Assembly (NCBI GenBank): GCA_902529115.1
Contig: CABZVB010000018.1
Coordinates: 1-35,271, forward strand
Reading direction: 5' to 3'
DNA: 35,271 bases
From: an uncultured Balneola sp.
Lineage (GTDB): Bacteria; Bacteroidota; Rhodothermia; Balneolales; Balneolaceae
The position numbers were made by a program, and so were the translations under genes. Positions 9,523 to 18,912 of this stretch are shown here, piece after piece. The notes below the pieces were generated by a model, which did no database searches, was not told where the DNA came from, and saw nothing but the letters and a program-made list of their open reading frames with translations. Every line of letters starts with the position of its first letter. The stretch's first letter is position 1.

Positions 9523-11352
9523 ATGGAAAAAACCAGAAGCTTGTTCAGAAAAGCAGATAAATTTCTACAAAAATTTAGAAGATTCTTTCTAAACACTATG
9601 ACTGTTCTATTTTTAATGCTAATTATAGTAGGTTCTGGTTCTTTTTTGTTCTCTTTATTAAAATCTGATAAGGTTGAAACTACGGGTCAAATTTTATATT
9701 TGGAGCCAAAAGGATTGATTGTAGATAAAGCCATAAAATCTGAGTTTGATTTTCTAGGGAGCTCTACTAATCAGATTGAATTAGAAAACTTTTTAAAAAT
9801 TATAAATAATGCTGGAATAGACGATAATCTTAAAGCTATTTACCTTGATGTAGATGGTTTGAGTGCCTATTACACCTCAGCGCTAAAAATTGCAAGCGCT
9901 CTCTATGAAGCAAGAGAAAATGGAAAAGAAATTATTGCTTTTACAAGAGGCCTAAGAACAACAGGATATCTTATGGTTTCACAAGCAACTGAGATAATTT
10001 TGGAAAAGGACTCTTACGACTCAGTACTCCCATTTGGATTCAGTAGAGTTAGAGTGTATTCGAAAGATTTCTTTGAGAATATTAAAGTTGACATGAATGT
10101 TTATGCTGCGGGTGATTTTAAATCGGGTCCCGAAAATTTTACCAGAAATAAGATGTCAGATACAGACAAGTTAGCCTGGTTAGAATTTGTAACACCTATC
10201 TGGGAGAAGTATAAAACAAAAATAGAAACTGGTAGAGGCTTTGATTCAGGAAAAATTCAATATTTGGGAGATAATTATAATTTATTTGCCGCTGAAAATG
10301 ATGGTGATATTAATAAAACAGCTCTTACATCTGGCCTCGTTGATACGTTAATGTCAGTACAAGAAACTAGAAACTATCTGATTGAAAAATATGGTACTAA
10401 AGAGAAGTATAAACGTCCGGAAGGAATTTCCGGTAGTGAATATCTGTCTACTTTGAAAGACGAGGATATAAGCAACAAACAAAAAAGAATTCAAAAGAAA
10501 AATAAGATAGCTATAATACATGTAGAAGGAACTATTTCAACGGGTGAAATTGGTTTCAATATTGCTGGCTCTACAGGTATAGTAAATAATATAAATAAGG
10601 CTAGGGATGATGAAAATGTTAAAGGGATTATACTAAGGGTTAATAGTCCTGGTGGGGATGTATATGCCTCTAAGTTGATAACAAATGCTTTAGAAGAATT
10701 TCAATCTACAGGAAGACCTGTAATATCATCGATGGGTGATATTGCAGCGTCAGGCGGAGTATGGGTAACTACTACATCAGAAGAAATATGGGCCGAAAAT
10801 ACGACTCTAACCGGATCAATAGGTGTTTATAGTATAATTCCAGATCCTTCCCCATTATCAAATTGGGCAGGTATAAATTATGATGGTATAAGTATGACAA
10901 AAGCTGGTGATGTTAATGATTTAAGCAGAGGAATGAATGAAGAGTTAAATGAATTTTACAGAGAGAATACAGAAAATATATATAAAGACTTCGTAACAAG
11001 GGTTGCAAATAATAGAGGTATGAATTTCTCAGAAGTTCTAGATTTTGCTGGTGGTAGAATATGGAGAGGTGATACAGCTCTCGAGTTAGGTTTAGTTGAT
11101 AAATTAGGTACTTTAGATGAAGCTATTGAATCAATGGTCACAAAACTTGATTTGAAAGACTATAAAGCTTTTTCTTACAACAATGAAGTTGAATTTGATG
11201 ATTATTTAAATTCACTTACACAAGATATACTCCCCATTCAAATCCAAAGCATGTTAAATAATATTAGCGGATTGAACAGTTTATTCCTATCCAATAGAGA
11301 TAGTTATGTAGTTGCATATTGTTTTGATTGTGGTTTTAAAAACTTTAAATAA
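9523..11352 (+). CDS. sppA: Signal peptide peptidase SppA, 67K type
   Basis: A 609-residue inner-membrane serine protease of the S49 family that degrades cleaved signal peptides. The ATG at 9523 is preferred over an in-frame TTG at 9499. A single transmembrane segment lies at about residues 24-46. Two tandem S49 domains follow, as in the long SppA form. The general-base Lys is K200 in 'AAGDFKSGPE' in the first domain, and the nucleophile is S410 in 'GDIAASGGVW' in the second, nearly the positions of the E. coli enzyme. 'LRVNSPGGDVYAS' and 'LTGSIGVYS' are also typical. The last ~25 residues (after about residue 585) are not conserved SppA sequence and contain two Cys. Separate transcription from GGT is likely, given the 145-base gap. 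Confidence 0.94.
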   Translation: MEKTRSLFRKADKFLQKFRRFFLNTMTVLFLMLIIVGSGSFLFSLLKSDKVETTGQILYLEPKGLIVDKAIKSEFDFLGSSTNQIELENFLKIINNAGIDDNLKAIYLDVDGLSAYYTSALKIASALYEARENGKEIIAFTRGLRTTGYLMVSQATEIILEKDSYDSVLPFGFSRVRVYSKDFFENIKVDMNVYAAGDFKSGPENFTRNKMSDTDKLAWLEFVTPIWEKYKTKIETGRGFDSGKIQYLGDNYNLFAAENDGDINKTALTSGLVDTLMSVQETRNYLIEKYGTKEKYKRPEGISGSEYLSTLKDEDISNKQKRIQKKNKIAIIHVEGTISTGEIGFNIAGSTGIVNNINKARDDENVKGIILRVNSPGGDVYASKLITNALEEFQSTGRPVISSMGDIAASGGVWVTTTSEEIWAENTTLTGSIGVYSIIPDPSPLSNWAGINYDGISMTKAGDVNDLSRGMNEELNEFYRENTENIYKDFVTRVANNRGMNFSEVLDFAGGRIWRGDTALELGLVDKLGTLDEAIESMVTKLDLKDYKAFSYNNEVEFDDYLNSLTQDILPIQIQSMLNNISGLNSLFLSNRDSYVVAYCFDCGFKNFK

Positions 11353-11618
11353 TTTCTTAGAAAATCAAAACCTAATTTTGTTGTAAGCAGGGCTTAATTT
11401 TACTTATACCAGTATTAAATAAACAAGCGTAATCAATGTGTTATGATTTAGTCAAATAAGGCTCATCTGATTGAAGTTTTAAGAATAATACATCTATTTA
11501 CCAGAGAATCTGTTCTATACTGTTATAAATTTCAAATCAATATTGATTTTAGTGGTAAATAAATACTTACAATATTAGATTTGGTTAGAGTAGTGAAAAT
11601 TAAAGTACGGAGCTGCTT

Positions 11619-12779
11619 ATGACGCACAAAAATATGATCCCATCACTTACCCAATTAACCGAGGATGAACAGATGCTCAAAGAAGCCACAGCTGATTTTG
11701 CCCAAAGCTCTATTGCTCCGCTTGTGCATAAAATGGATGAACAGGCTAAACTTGACCAAAGTGTAATTGATGAATGCTTTGAAATGGGATTAATGGGTGT
11801 TGAAATTCCTGAAAAATATGACGGCGCTGGCGGAACCTTCATGATGTCTATTGTCTCCATTGAGCAGCTCTCCCGGGTCGATGCATCCGTAGGCGTTTTT
11901 ATGGATGTGCAAAATACCTTGGTCAACAATGCCTTCCTAAATTTTGGCTCTGAAAACATAAAGGATAAGTATTTAGCTCAACTAGCCACTAAAAAAGTAG
12001 GTGCATACTGCCTTTCAGAAGCTATTTCGGGTAGTGACGCATTTGCCCTAAAAGCATCGGCTAAGGAAGATGGGAATCACTATATACTCAATGGTGCAAA
12101 ACTTTGGATCACCAACGCAAATGAAGCGGATATTTTTATTGTATTTGCTACGGTCAACCCTGAGGCTGGGTACAAAGGAATCTCGGCCTTCGTGGTGGAG
12201 CGAAGTTTCGAAGGGTTCTCTGTGGCTAAAAAAGAGGATAAATTAGGCATTAGAGCTAGTTCAACCTGTGAAATTTTGCTTGAAGATTGCCGTGTACCCA
12301 AAGAAAACATCTTAGGTGAACTCGGTAAAGGGTACAAAGTAGCTATAGAAACTTTAAATGAGGGGCGAATCGGTATTGGCGCTCAAATGATTGGTCTTGC
12401 CCAAGGTGCTTTCGAGTCTGCATTAGCCTATGTGAAAGAACGAAAGCAGTTTGGCCAAGCCATCTCAGAGAATCAAGGAATTCAGTTTCAGCTGGCACGG
12501 ATGGCCACCGATATAGAAACGGCGCGACTGCTTGTATACAATTCGGCCCGATTGAAAATGACTGGTAAAAATTTTCTTAAAGAAGCCGCTATGGCTAAAT
12601 TCTACTCATCCGAAGTAGCTGAAAAGGTTAGTTCAATGGCCATAGATTTATTTGGGGGTAATGGATACGTAAAAGAATATCCTGTTGAGAAATATTACCG
12701 CGATGCTAAGATTGGTAAAATTTATGAAGGTACTACCAATATGCAGCTAAGTACTATAGCTAAACTATTGTTACGATAA
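11619..12779 (+). CDS. Acyl-CoA dehydrogenase (short/branched-chain type)
   Basis: A 386-residue cytoplasmic FAD enzyme that oxidises acyl-CoA to trans-2-enoyl-CoA and passes electrons to ETF. The family length is normal. Visible motifs are the N-terminal helical domain, 'CLSEAISGSDAFALKASA' (signature 1, flavin contact), 'GIRASSTCEILLEDCRVP', 'LNEGRIGIGAQMIGLAQGAFE', and 'LFGGNGYVKEYPVEKYYRDAK'. The catalytic Glu is E370 in 'KIYEGTTNMQ', the position used by SCAD and butyryl-CoA-type enzymes. A GGAG six bases before the ATG is one of the better ribosome sites in the window. A TAnnTTTG-like element (TAGATTTG, 11576-11583) lies 35 bases upstream of the start and could be a Bacteroidota-type -7 box, though no matching -33 box is seen. 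The gene marks the start of higher-GC sequence. Confidence 0.95.
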   Translation: MTHKNMIPSLTQLTEDEQMLKEATADFAQSSIAPLVHKMDEQAKLDQSVIDECFEMGLMGVEIPEKYDGAGGTFMMSIVSIEQLSRVDASVGVFMDVQNTLVNNAFLNFGSENIKDKYLAQLATKKVGAYCLSEAISGSDAFALKASAKEDGNHYILNGAKLWITNANEADIFIVFATVNPEAGYKGISAFVVERSFEGFSVAKKEDKLGIRASSTCEILLEDCRVPKENILGELGKGYKVAIETLNEGRIGIGAQMIGLAQGAFESALAYVKERKQFGQAISENQGIQFQLARMATDIETARLLVYNSARLKMTGKNFLKEAAMAKFYSSEVAEKVSSMAIDLFGGNGYVKEYPVEKYYRDAKIGKIYEGTTNMQLSTIAKLLLR

Positions 12780-12868
12780 GGTTTTACTAAAAATTGTATA
12801 CTACCTCTGCTGATATTTATTATGTTATTTAGTTAACTACTTATTCGTTCAATATACCTAATCATCGT

Positions 12869-14461
12869 ATGGTCAAATCAACTTACATACTACCTTTTTT
12901 CCTTATTTTAACATCAACTATCGTTGCACAAGAATCCGGCTATCCTACTTTTTTTTCAGAGCCATTTCCACTATTTGAAAAGGCTCTTGGAGATTTTGAC
13001 CGACCTATCTCTTCATCGGTTGATGGGGTGCAAGAATATTTTAATCAAGGCTTTCAGATGATGTATGCCTTCACAAAAGTAGACGCTGCCCGATCTTTTG
13101 TGGAAGCCCAAAAGCTAGATCCTACCTGTAGTATGTGTTTCTGGGGGGAAGCTTGGGCCTGGGGACCCTATTTAAATGGAAAAATGCAAGAAGCGGAAGC
13201 GCCTAGAGCCTATACATCCATTCAGGCCGCTCAAGAATTAGCTCAAGAAGGCTTCGTTACCGAAAAAGAAGCAGATCTGATTGCTGCAATGGCACTCAGA
13301 TATCATGAAACCTATGATCCTCAAACCCAAGCAGTACGTGATACCGCCTATGCCAAAGCTATGGAGCAACTTGCACGAAAATACCCTAATGACTTAGATA
13401 TAGGCACTTTCTACGCCGAAGCTCTATTCTTGCTTGAACCTCGAAGAGGATATAGAGACATCGATGATCCAGATGTACAGCGTATACATCGTGAACTTGA
13501 ACGGGTATTGTCTCTTGACATTACCCATACTGGGGCATGTCATCTCTACATTCATGCCACTGAATCTACAATAAGACCAGAGAAAGCACTAGAATGTTCC
13601 GAATTTATAGGTAGTTCTATACCTGGCGCCAGTCACATTAACCATATGCCTTCTCATACATGGAGTGAAGTAGGTATGTGGGGTAAATCAGTTCAAGCAA
13701 ACATAATGGCTTGGCACTCGGATCAAAAAGCTGCAACAGGTGAAGGATTTGCCATCTATCCCAGCCATAATTTGCATATGCTTGCATTTGCTGCATCCAT
13801 GGACGGCCAAAGTGGAATAGCAACTCAGGCAGGGCGGGATTATAGCAGGCTCACTGGAAATCCAATGTTTGAACTACTCACTCTAATTCGGTTTGGACGT
13901 TTTGAGGACGTACTTGACATAGCTAAAATTCGTGAAAAGCCCACCAATGACATACAGTTGGGGGTGTGGAATTTCTCAATGGGATATGCTTCACTTAAAT
14001 CTGGAGATGAAGCGACTGCCACCTCTATGGTTACAGACATCAAAGAACTATCAGAATCGTCTGATGACCGCTTTCGCTTTCACCCAGCTAATCTATTGCT
14101 AGGTACTTTAGCTCATATACTTGAGGGAGAAATACAATGGACTCAAGGCAATCTAGATCAGGCTATTAAATCTTTCAACATAGCTATCTCATTTGAAGAT
14201 CAACTAACCTATGATGAACCTGAACCTCTACCCTTTGCGGCACGACACTGGTTAGGTGCTGCTTACTTTGTAGCGGATAATTTTCCTGAGGCTGAACGAG
14301 TATATCGAGAAGCTCTTCAAGATCATCCAAACAATGGTTGGTCTTATTATGGCTTGCTACAAGCCTTAGAGGGACAGGGCAAACAAGACAGTCAAATCCA
14401 AGAAGCTTTCAACCTTAGCTGGGCGCGATCCGATACTTGGCTTAGAGGCTCAAAATTCTAG
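12869..14461 (+). CDS. Exported TPR protein with conserved Cys/His cluster, function unknown
   Basis: A 530-residue protein with Sec signal 'MVKSTYILPFFLILTSTIVA-Q'. The N-terminal TPR-like helices contain 'EYFNQGFQMMYAFTKVDAAR' and the C-x-x-C element C87-S-M-C90 followed by 'FWGEAWAWGP'. This TPR family is widespread but uncharacterised to my knowledge. Further conserved-looking residues are H225-x3-H229 (CHLYIHATE), H256, H259 and H263 (SHINHMPSHT), and H300 and H303 (YPSHNLH). C-terminal TPRs follow (about residues 410-520). The Cys pair lacks the trailing His of c-type heme sites, so metal binding or a disulfide is more likely than heme c. It sits between the acyl-CoA dehydrogenase and the M81 lipoprotein on the same strand, with 69 bases to the latter. 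Confidence 0.85.
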   Translation: MVKSTYILPFFLILTSTIVAQESGYPTFFSEPFPLFEKALGDFDRPISSSVDGVQEYFNQGFQMMYAFTKVDAARSFVEAQKLDPTCSMCFWGEAWAWGPYLNGKMQEAEAPRAYTSIQAAQELAQEGFVTEKEADLIAAMALRYHETYDPQTQAVRDTAYAKAMEQLARKYPNDLDIGTFYAEALFLLEPRRGYRDIDDPDVQRIHRELERVLSLDITHTGACHLYIHATESTIRPEKALECSEFIGSSIPGASHINHMPSHTWSEVGMWGKSVQANIMAWHSDQKAATGEGFAIYPSHNLHMLAFAASMDGQSGIATQAGRDYSRLTGNPMFELLTLIRFGRFEDVLDIAKIREKPTNDIQLGVWNFSMGYASLKSGDEATATSMVTDIKELSESSDDRFRFHPANLLLGTLAHILEGEIQWTQGNLDQAIKSFNIAISFEDQLTYDEPEPLPFAARHWLGAAYFVADNFPEAERVYREALQDHPNNGWSYYGLLQALEGQGKQDSQIQEAFNLSWARSDTWLRGSKF

Positions 14462-14530
14462 TCATACTCTTTAAAAATTCATCATGCAAATTCTGTATAA
14501 TGCCACTTTATATTATAACTACATACAAAG

Positions 14531-16096
14531 ATGAATAATTTTAGAATAATCATAACCGGTTTCATGCTAACCTTCCTAGGTCTTAACGCATGCTCCCAAC
14601 AAAGCCAACCAAAGAAATTTGCAGTCATTAAATATCAACAAGAGACTTGTACATTTTGTCCAGGTGGAGACGCAGGCATTGAAGACTGGACTACCAACGG
14701 GCCTTATTTATCTGGCGATGAACTCATTGGAAAAGGCCGTACAAATCTTGGCGGATATGTAGGAGGTTTTGTTCATAAAGCAAATGTTTTAGGAGATGTT
14801 GAAGTGGTAGGGATTAATTCTCCAGATTTTGTATTTGGCGGGTCTTCTCGAAGTTGGAATACTCTTGAAAGCTTCGAATATTTTATGGATATCATTTTAA
14901 GTGACTTAGAATCTAAGCTTCCAGTCGATGGGATTTATCTAGCGCTTCACGGTGCTATGGCAGTTCGCGATATTCCAAAGCCCGAAGCCGAAATAGCAAA
15001 ACGAATTCGCGCACTTGTTGGGCCTGAGGTTCCGATTGCCGCTTCTTTTGATCTTCATGGAAATGAAGACGAAGAGTTTTTAGATTGGGCAGATGCGGCA
15101 TTTGTAACCAAACGCTTCCCTCATTATGACGCATTTTTACAGGGCGAGCGTTCGGCTGAGTTTTTGTATAAGACTTCAAAAGGGATGTATGTTCCTACAT
15201 CAGCCAGTAGGAAGCCACCTGTTATAACAGCCACTGTTTTACAATGGACTGGAGCATCCCCAGCAATGGACATTATGGAGCGCGCAAGACGCTGGGAAGC
15301 TAGAAATAAAGACGTTTATGTGAGTGTTTTTTACGGATTTCCTTGGTCCGATGTACCCGACATTGGTACGACCGTGCATGTGACTACCAATGATGACCAA
15401 GCACTAGCCGACTCGATTGCCGACGATATGGCCGAATATATTTGGCGTGTGCGGGAAGAATACGTAGATCAACAATTTCCGATGCCCAAAGAGGCCGTTC
15501 AAATCACTAAAAAAGCTATTGCTAATCAACAAACCCCGGTTGCACTAGGCGATTATTCAGACCGGCCCGGAGATGCCACATGGATACTAAGTGAATTAAT
15601 CGATGAAGAGGTAGGAAAAGTTTTGTACGCGGCTCTTCGGGACGAATTTGCCTTAGAAGCACTCAAAGAAAAAAATGCCCAACCAGGTGATCGTTTTAGT
15701 AGAAAAGTGGGCGGCATTACAGGTGAACAAGCCGGGCCAGCGGTTCAAATCGACGGTGAGGTACTATTTTTTGGACCGCAATGGGGCTATGACCACGTAG
15801 CCGCAATTGGTTTTGGGAACGATAATGTGCTCATTATTACCCCAACTTATGAACAAATTATCCGGCCAGAATCATTACGGTTTGGTCCTATAAATCCTGA
15901 CGATTTTGACGTATTTGTAGTTAAATCGAGAGTACATTTTCGCCGCGGTTTCGACGAAACAGGCTACGCCAAAACCATTCAAGTAGTGGATGCTCCCGGA
16001 GATTGGTTTGGTACTATTCGTATTAATGCGTTAGAATACAAGTTCGGCCCCATTGATCAGTTGTATCCCTTTCATACTGAAACCATAGACTACTAA
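14531..16096 (+). CDS. M81 family metallopeptidase lipoprotein (MlrC/microcystinase-like)
   Basis: A 521-residue protein with lipoprotein signal (lipobox LNAC, Cys21), so it is anchored outside the cytoplasm. It has the two-part M81/MlrC architecture: an N-terminal peptidase domain and a C-terminal MlrC domain (from about residue 330, 'QTPVALGDYSDRPGDAT'). Presumed metal and catalytic residues are E38 (QETCTF, usually ETNTF), H140 (LHGAM), D174 and H176 (FDLHGN) and H198 (FPHYD). H140, D174, H176 and H198 keep the spacing I recall for the zinc and catalytic residues of microcystin-degrading MlrC. MlrC cleaves linearised cyclic peptides, but most homologs have unknown small-peptide or amide substrates, so microcystin degradation should not be assumed. 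Its stop lies 14 bases from the convergent serine hydrolase stop. Confidence 0.9.
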   Translation: MNNFRIIITGFMLTFLGLNACSQQSQPKKFAVIKYQQETCTFCPGGDAGIEDWTTNGPYLSGDELIGKGRTNLGGYVGGFVHKANVLGDVEVVGINSPDFVFGGSSRSWNTLESFEYFMDIILSDLESKLPVDGIYLALHGAMAVRDIPKPEAEIAKRIRALVGPEVPIAASFDLHGNEDEEFLDWADAAFVTKRFPHYDAFLQGERSAEFLYKTSKGMYVPTSASRKPPVITATVLQWTGASPAMDIMERARRWEARNKDVYVSVFYGFPWSDVPDIGTTVHVTTNDDQALADSIADDMAEYIWRVREEYVDQQFPMPKEAVQITKKAIANQQTPVALGDYSDRPGDATWILSELIDEEVGKVLYAALRDEFALEALKEKNAQPGDRFSRKVGGITGEQAGPAVQIDGEVLFFGPQWGYDHVAAIGFGNDNVLIITPTYEQIIRPESLRFGPINPDDFDVFVVKSRVHFRRGFDETGYAKTIQVVDAPGDWFGTIRINALEYKFGPIDQLYPFHTETIDY

Positions 16097-16110
16097 GACT
16101 AAAGCAGTTT

Positions 16111-17202
16111 TTACCGATACAAGGTAAATAGATCATTGGCTAAGTTTCCAAAACTAGCACTTGATACGTTCGTAGTCATAACTACTACAACCCCGCTATT
16201 GGGTTGCATAAACGCAAAAGTGGTACCACCCACCGAGCCACCTGTATGCCCAATTAATCGATTACCTTGAGCATCTTTACGGTTAGACCAACCCAATCCA
16301 TAGTTGGTGGATTCACCTCTAGTTGTTTGTTGTGGAGTTGTTAGTTCTGAGAGAGATTCAGTAGTTAAATACGATGCTTCAGCATGTTGCCATAAAAAAC
16401 GAGCCACATCCTCTGTAGTTGATATAAAGCCGCCTCCAGCCCATTTCCAACTGTTATCTACCTCAGGAGCAGGGGTTAGTCCACCAGCAGGATTACGCAC
16501 ATAATAACTTACTTTTTCAACCCCTTCAAAGTCACTTAATTCGGGGTGGGTGCTGGTCATGCTCAGTGGATCAAATACGGACTGCTGCATGTAATCTAAA
16601 TAGGGGGCCCCTGCTGCTTGTTCAATCACAGCACTAAGAAGGGTCCAAGCATGCGTGGAGTAAAGGTATTTCGAACCAGGTTCATGAAGAAGTGTATCCT
16701 TTTCAAAGATAGAAAGAGCCTCATTTACTGAGGGATAAAAACGATTTATATTCATTTCATTGCCTCTATAATGACGAATACCTGAGAGGTGACCGGCTAT
16801 TTGTCTGGGTGTAATTGTCCATTCTTTTTCAGGGAAATTGGGAACATAACCATACACACTACTATCTAAGTGCACCTTGTTGTCTTCTACCAAGGTCATG
16901 AGCGCAGAAGCTGCAAATGTTTTAGAGACGCTTCCAACTCGAAACCGGGTAGTGGATGGATCTATCATTTTTTTAGCCTCTAAGTCAGCGAAGCCAAAGC
17001 CTTTGGAATAGACTTGTTCACCTTCTTTTAGAATAGTGACAGAAATTCCTGGGAGTTCATTTTCATCAAGGGTTGTCGTAACTAAAATATCTGCTTGTTC
17101 GGCCTTTTCCTGCAAATTTGGGGGCGTTGAACAAGTCCCCCATCCCAAAAAAAGGATGGTTATTAAGAAAGAGAATCTGGTATTTGAAATCATCTTATTC
17201 AT
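16111..17202 (-). CDS. Exported serine hydrolase, beta-lactamase class C/DD-peptidase fold
   Basis: A 363-residue penicillin-binding-protein-like hydrolase with a hydrophobic leader (SFLITILFLGWGTC). Cys24 could be lipidated, but GTC is a poor lipobox. The S-x-x-K nucleophile motif is S91-V-S-K94 in 'FRVGSVSKTFAA'. The usual Y-x-N appears as Y181-S-T183 in 'KYLYSTHAW', a substitution. The third motif is H-T-G in 'LIGHTGGSVGG'. Family members include esterases, D-aminopeptidases and D,D-peptidases, and the missing Asn makes the activity uncertain. The start is four bases after the stop of the upstream M20 dipeptidase, so they form a two-gene operon and may act on the same peptide-like substrates. 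Confidence 0.9.
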   Translation of the reverse strand: MNKMISNTRFSFLITILFLGWGTCSTPPNLQEKAEQADILVTTTLDENELPGISVTILKEGEQVYSKGFGFADLEAKKMIDPSTTRFRVGSVSKTFAASALMTLVEDNKVHLDSSVYGYVPNFPEKEWTITPRQIAGHLSGIRHYRGNEMNINRFYPSVNEALSIFEKDTLLHEPGSKYLYSTHAWTLLSAVIEQAAGAPYLDYMQQSVFDPLSMTSTHPELSDFEGVEKVSYYVRNPAGGLTPAPEVDNSWKWAGGGFISTTEDVARFLWQHAEASYLTTESLSELTTPQQTTRGESTNYGLGWSNRKDAQGNRLIGHTGGSVGGTTFAFMQPNSGVVVVMTTNVSSASFGNLANDLFTLYR

Positions 17203-17206
17203 AATT

Positions 17207-18727
17207 TTATTGCGGAATTGGATTAATTAAAATAGATCGAAAGGAGTGAATACCATCAAAAAAATTTCCTAGTCTAAGGTTCTCATTTGGGCTGTGCTGA
17301 TTATTATCTGCATTGACTAATGGTGCAAGTACAGCTGGTATATCAAGTTCATTCAGGAAGAAGGAAAGAGGTAAACTTCCACCTAAGATACGTATTTGAA
17401 CTACCTCCTTACCATGTGCTTGCTCTAGAGCATCCTTTAACCAAGCTCCAAGTTCTGAGTCTAAAGGTGTTCGAAACGGATACATAGATACAGTATGTTC
17501 AACAAAAATGGGCTTTTCAATACTAAGCATTTCCTGATGAGTTGGCACGGCATCTAAAATGGTATATCCTTGTTGTTTTATATGTTCTTTTACCAATCCT
17601 GCTAGTCGGTTTCCATCGGTATTTGGTACGGTTCTAATATCTATTTCAACAATAACTTTATCAGGTACAATTGTTCTAGCTTCATTTCCCACCCATGCTG
17701 AACGAATACCGCGCACATTCAATGATGGAAACTGCATAGCTTCCTGGTAGTTTACACCAACTTTTTCAGGTTCCTTAAATCCAGCCCTTTCTTGTATTGC
17801 CTCCTCATTGTCAGGAACGGCTGCCATGACTTGAAGAGCCAATGAATCAAAACTAACACCATCATAGTATCCAGCAATGACCACGCGTCCTTGCTCGTCC
17901 TTCATCGAAGCTAATAAATGTGCTGCTCTGAAAACTGGATTAGGAGCATAATTCCCAAAATGGCCGCTGTGTTGAGGCTTAGAAGGACCATATATTTCAA
18001 GTGTCATTCGGGTAATCCCCCGCACTCCATAAGTGAGTGTAGGTAGCCCGGAATCGTGCATAGGGCCGTCTGAGACCACCAAATAATCAGAGGAAAGCAA
18101 ATCCGAATATCGTTGCACCGAAGATAATAAGTGAGGCGAACCTCGCTCTTCCTCAGAATCCAAAATTATCTTAACGTTGTAAGCCAATTCCTGTCTCTCT
18201 TTTTGAAGTTCTTGGAGAGCAGCAAGTAACATAATAATTGGACCCTTATCATCAGACGCGGAACGTGCAAAAATACGCCACTCTTGATCATAAGGAGGCT
18301 TAGGCACCTCTTCGCTCATGATCTGCCAATCCCCCATTTCTGTTCTACTTTTATAAACAGGTTCATATGGACTTGGTTGATTCCATGCTGTTGAATCAAC
18401 AGATTGCCCATCTAAGTGCATATAAAAAAGAACAGTAGGTAAGTCTTCTCTGCTTATTTTTTGGGCGAAAAATAACGGCTGCCCATTTGTTTCCAATCGT
18501 TTTGCATCAAAGTCAAGTTGGCTAAACGCTTCAATAAGCCACTCGATATTGGGTTCGATATGCTCAATATATAACCCATTATTTGGAATAGATAAAAAAT
18601 GGTCTAATTGCTTTAAATAAGTATATTTGTCTTCACCGGTCAGATCTTGGGCTGAGATTGATGAATTAAAAACCCAAATTATGCACATTAATCCTACAGC
18701 AGGGTATAATCTCATATATATATTCAT
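17207..18727 (-). CDS. Exported M20 family dipeptidase, second paralog
   Basis: A 506-residue zinc dipeptidase with Sec signal ending at 'SSISA-Q'. An alternative ATG four codons in (MRLYPA) is possible. It shows the same ligand series as the copy at 6039-7544: 'FYMHLDGQ', 'SASDDKGP', 'DSEEERGS', 'VVSDGPMHDSG' and 'NNQHSPNENL'. The lid domain 'QHSGHFGNYAPNPVFRAA' is identical between the two for long stretches. By eye well over half of aligned residues match across the full length, so they are paralogs with related dipeptide substrates. Unlike the first copy, this gene is GC-richer and is in an operon with a class C serine hydrolase rather than divergent from GGT. The different partners suggest separate substrates or regulation. 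Confidence 0.93.
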   Translation of the reverse strand: MNIYMRLYPAVGLMCIIWVFNSSISAQDLTGEDKYTYLKQLDHFLSIPNNGLYIEHIEPNIEWLIEAFSQLDFDAKRLETNGQPLFFAQKISREDLPTVLFYMHLDGQSVDSTAWNQPSPYEPVYKSRTEMGDWQIMSEEVPKPPYDQEWRIFARSASDDKGPIIMLLAALQELQKERQELAYNVKIILDSEEERGSPHLLSSVQRYSDLLSSDYLVVSDGPMHDSGLPTLTYGVRGITRMTLEIYGPSKPQHSGHFGNYAPNPVFRAAHLLASMKDEQGRVVIAGYYDGVSFDSLALQVMAAVPDNEEAIQERAGFKEPEKVGVNYQEAMQFPSLNVRGIRSAWVGNEARTIVPDKVIVEIDIRTVPNTDGNRLAGLVKEHIKQQGYTILDAVPTHQEMLSIEKPIFVEHTVSMYPFRTPLDSELGAWLKDALEQAHGKEVVQIRILGGSLPLSFFLNELDIPAVLAPLVNADNNQHSPNENLRLGNFFDGIHSFRSILINPIPQ

Positions 18728-18912
18728 TGATTTAACTAACTGTTTAAAAATAGTCTATTGATCGTAGTAAAATCTACTCATTACATAAGCTGCGACCAAA
18801 TCTGAATTTACTACAAGTTAATATGCAGTCCTTTTCTAGCTTCATTGGCAGAGTGACTCTTGCATATGTTCATTTTGATTGGTAAATAGGAGAACTAATT
18901 AATCCCTTGAGT

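Noticed and set aside
13119-13140. CSMC in the TPR protein as a c-type heme site
   Set aside because: The motif lacks the His that must follow C-x-x-C; the next residue is Phe.
14496-14501. TATAAT before the M81 gene as a promoter -10
   Set aside because: The expected -35 position has no resemblance to TTGACA or TTTG; an isolated hexamer in AT-rich DNA is not evidence.
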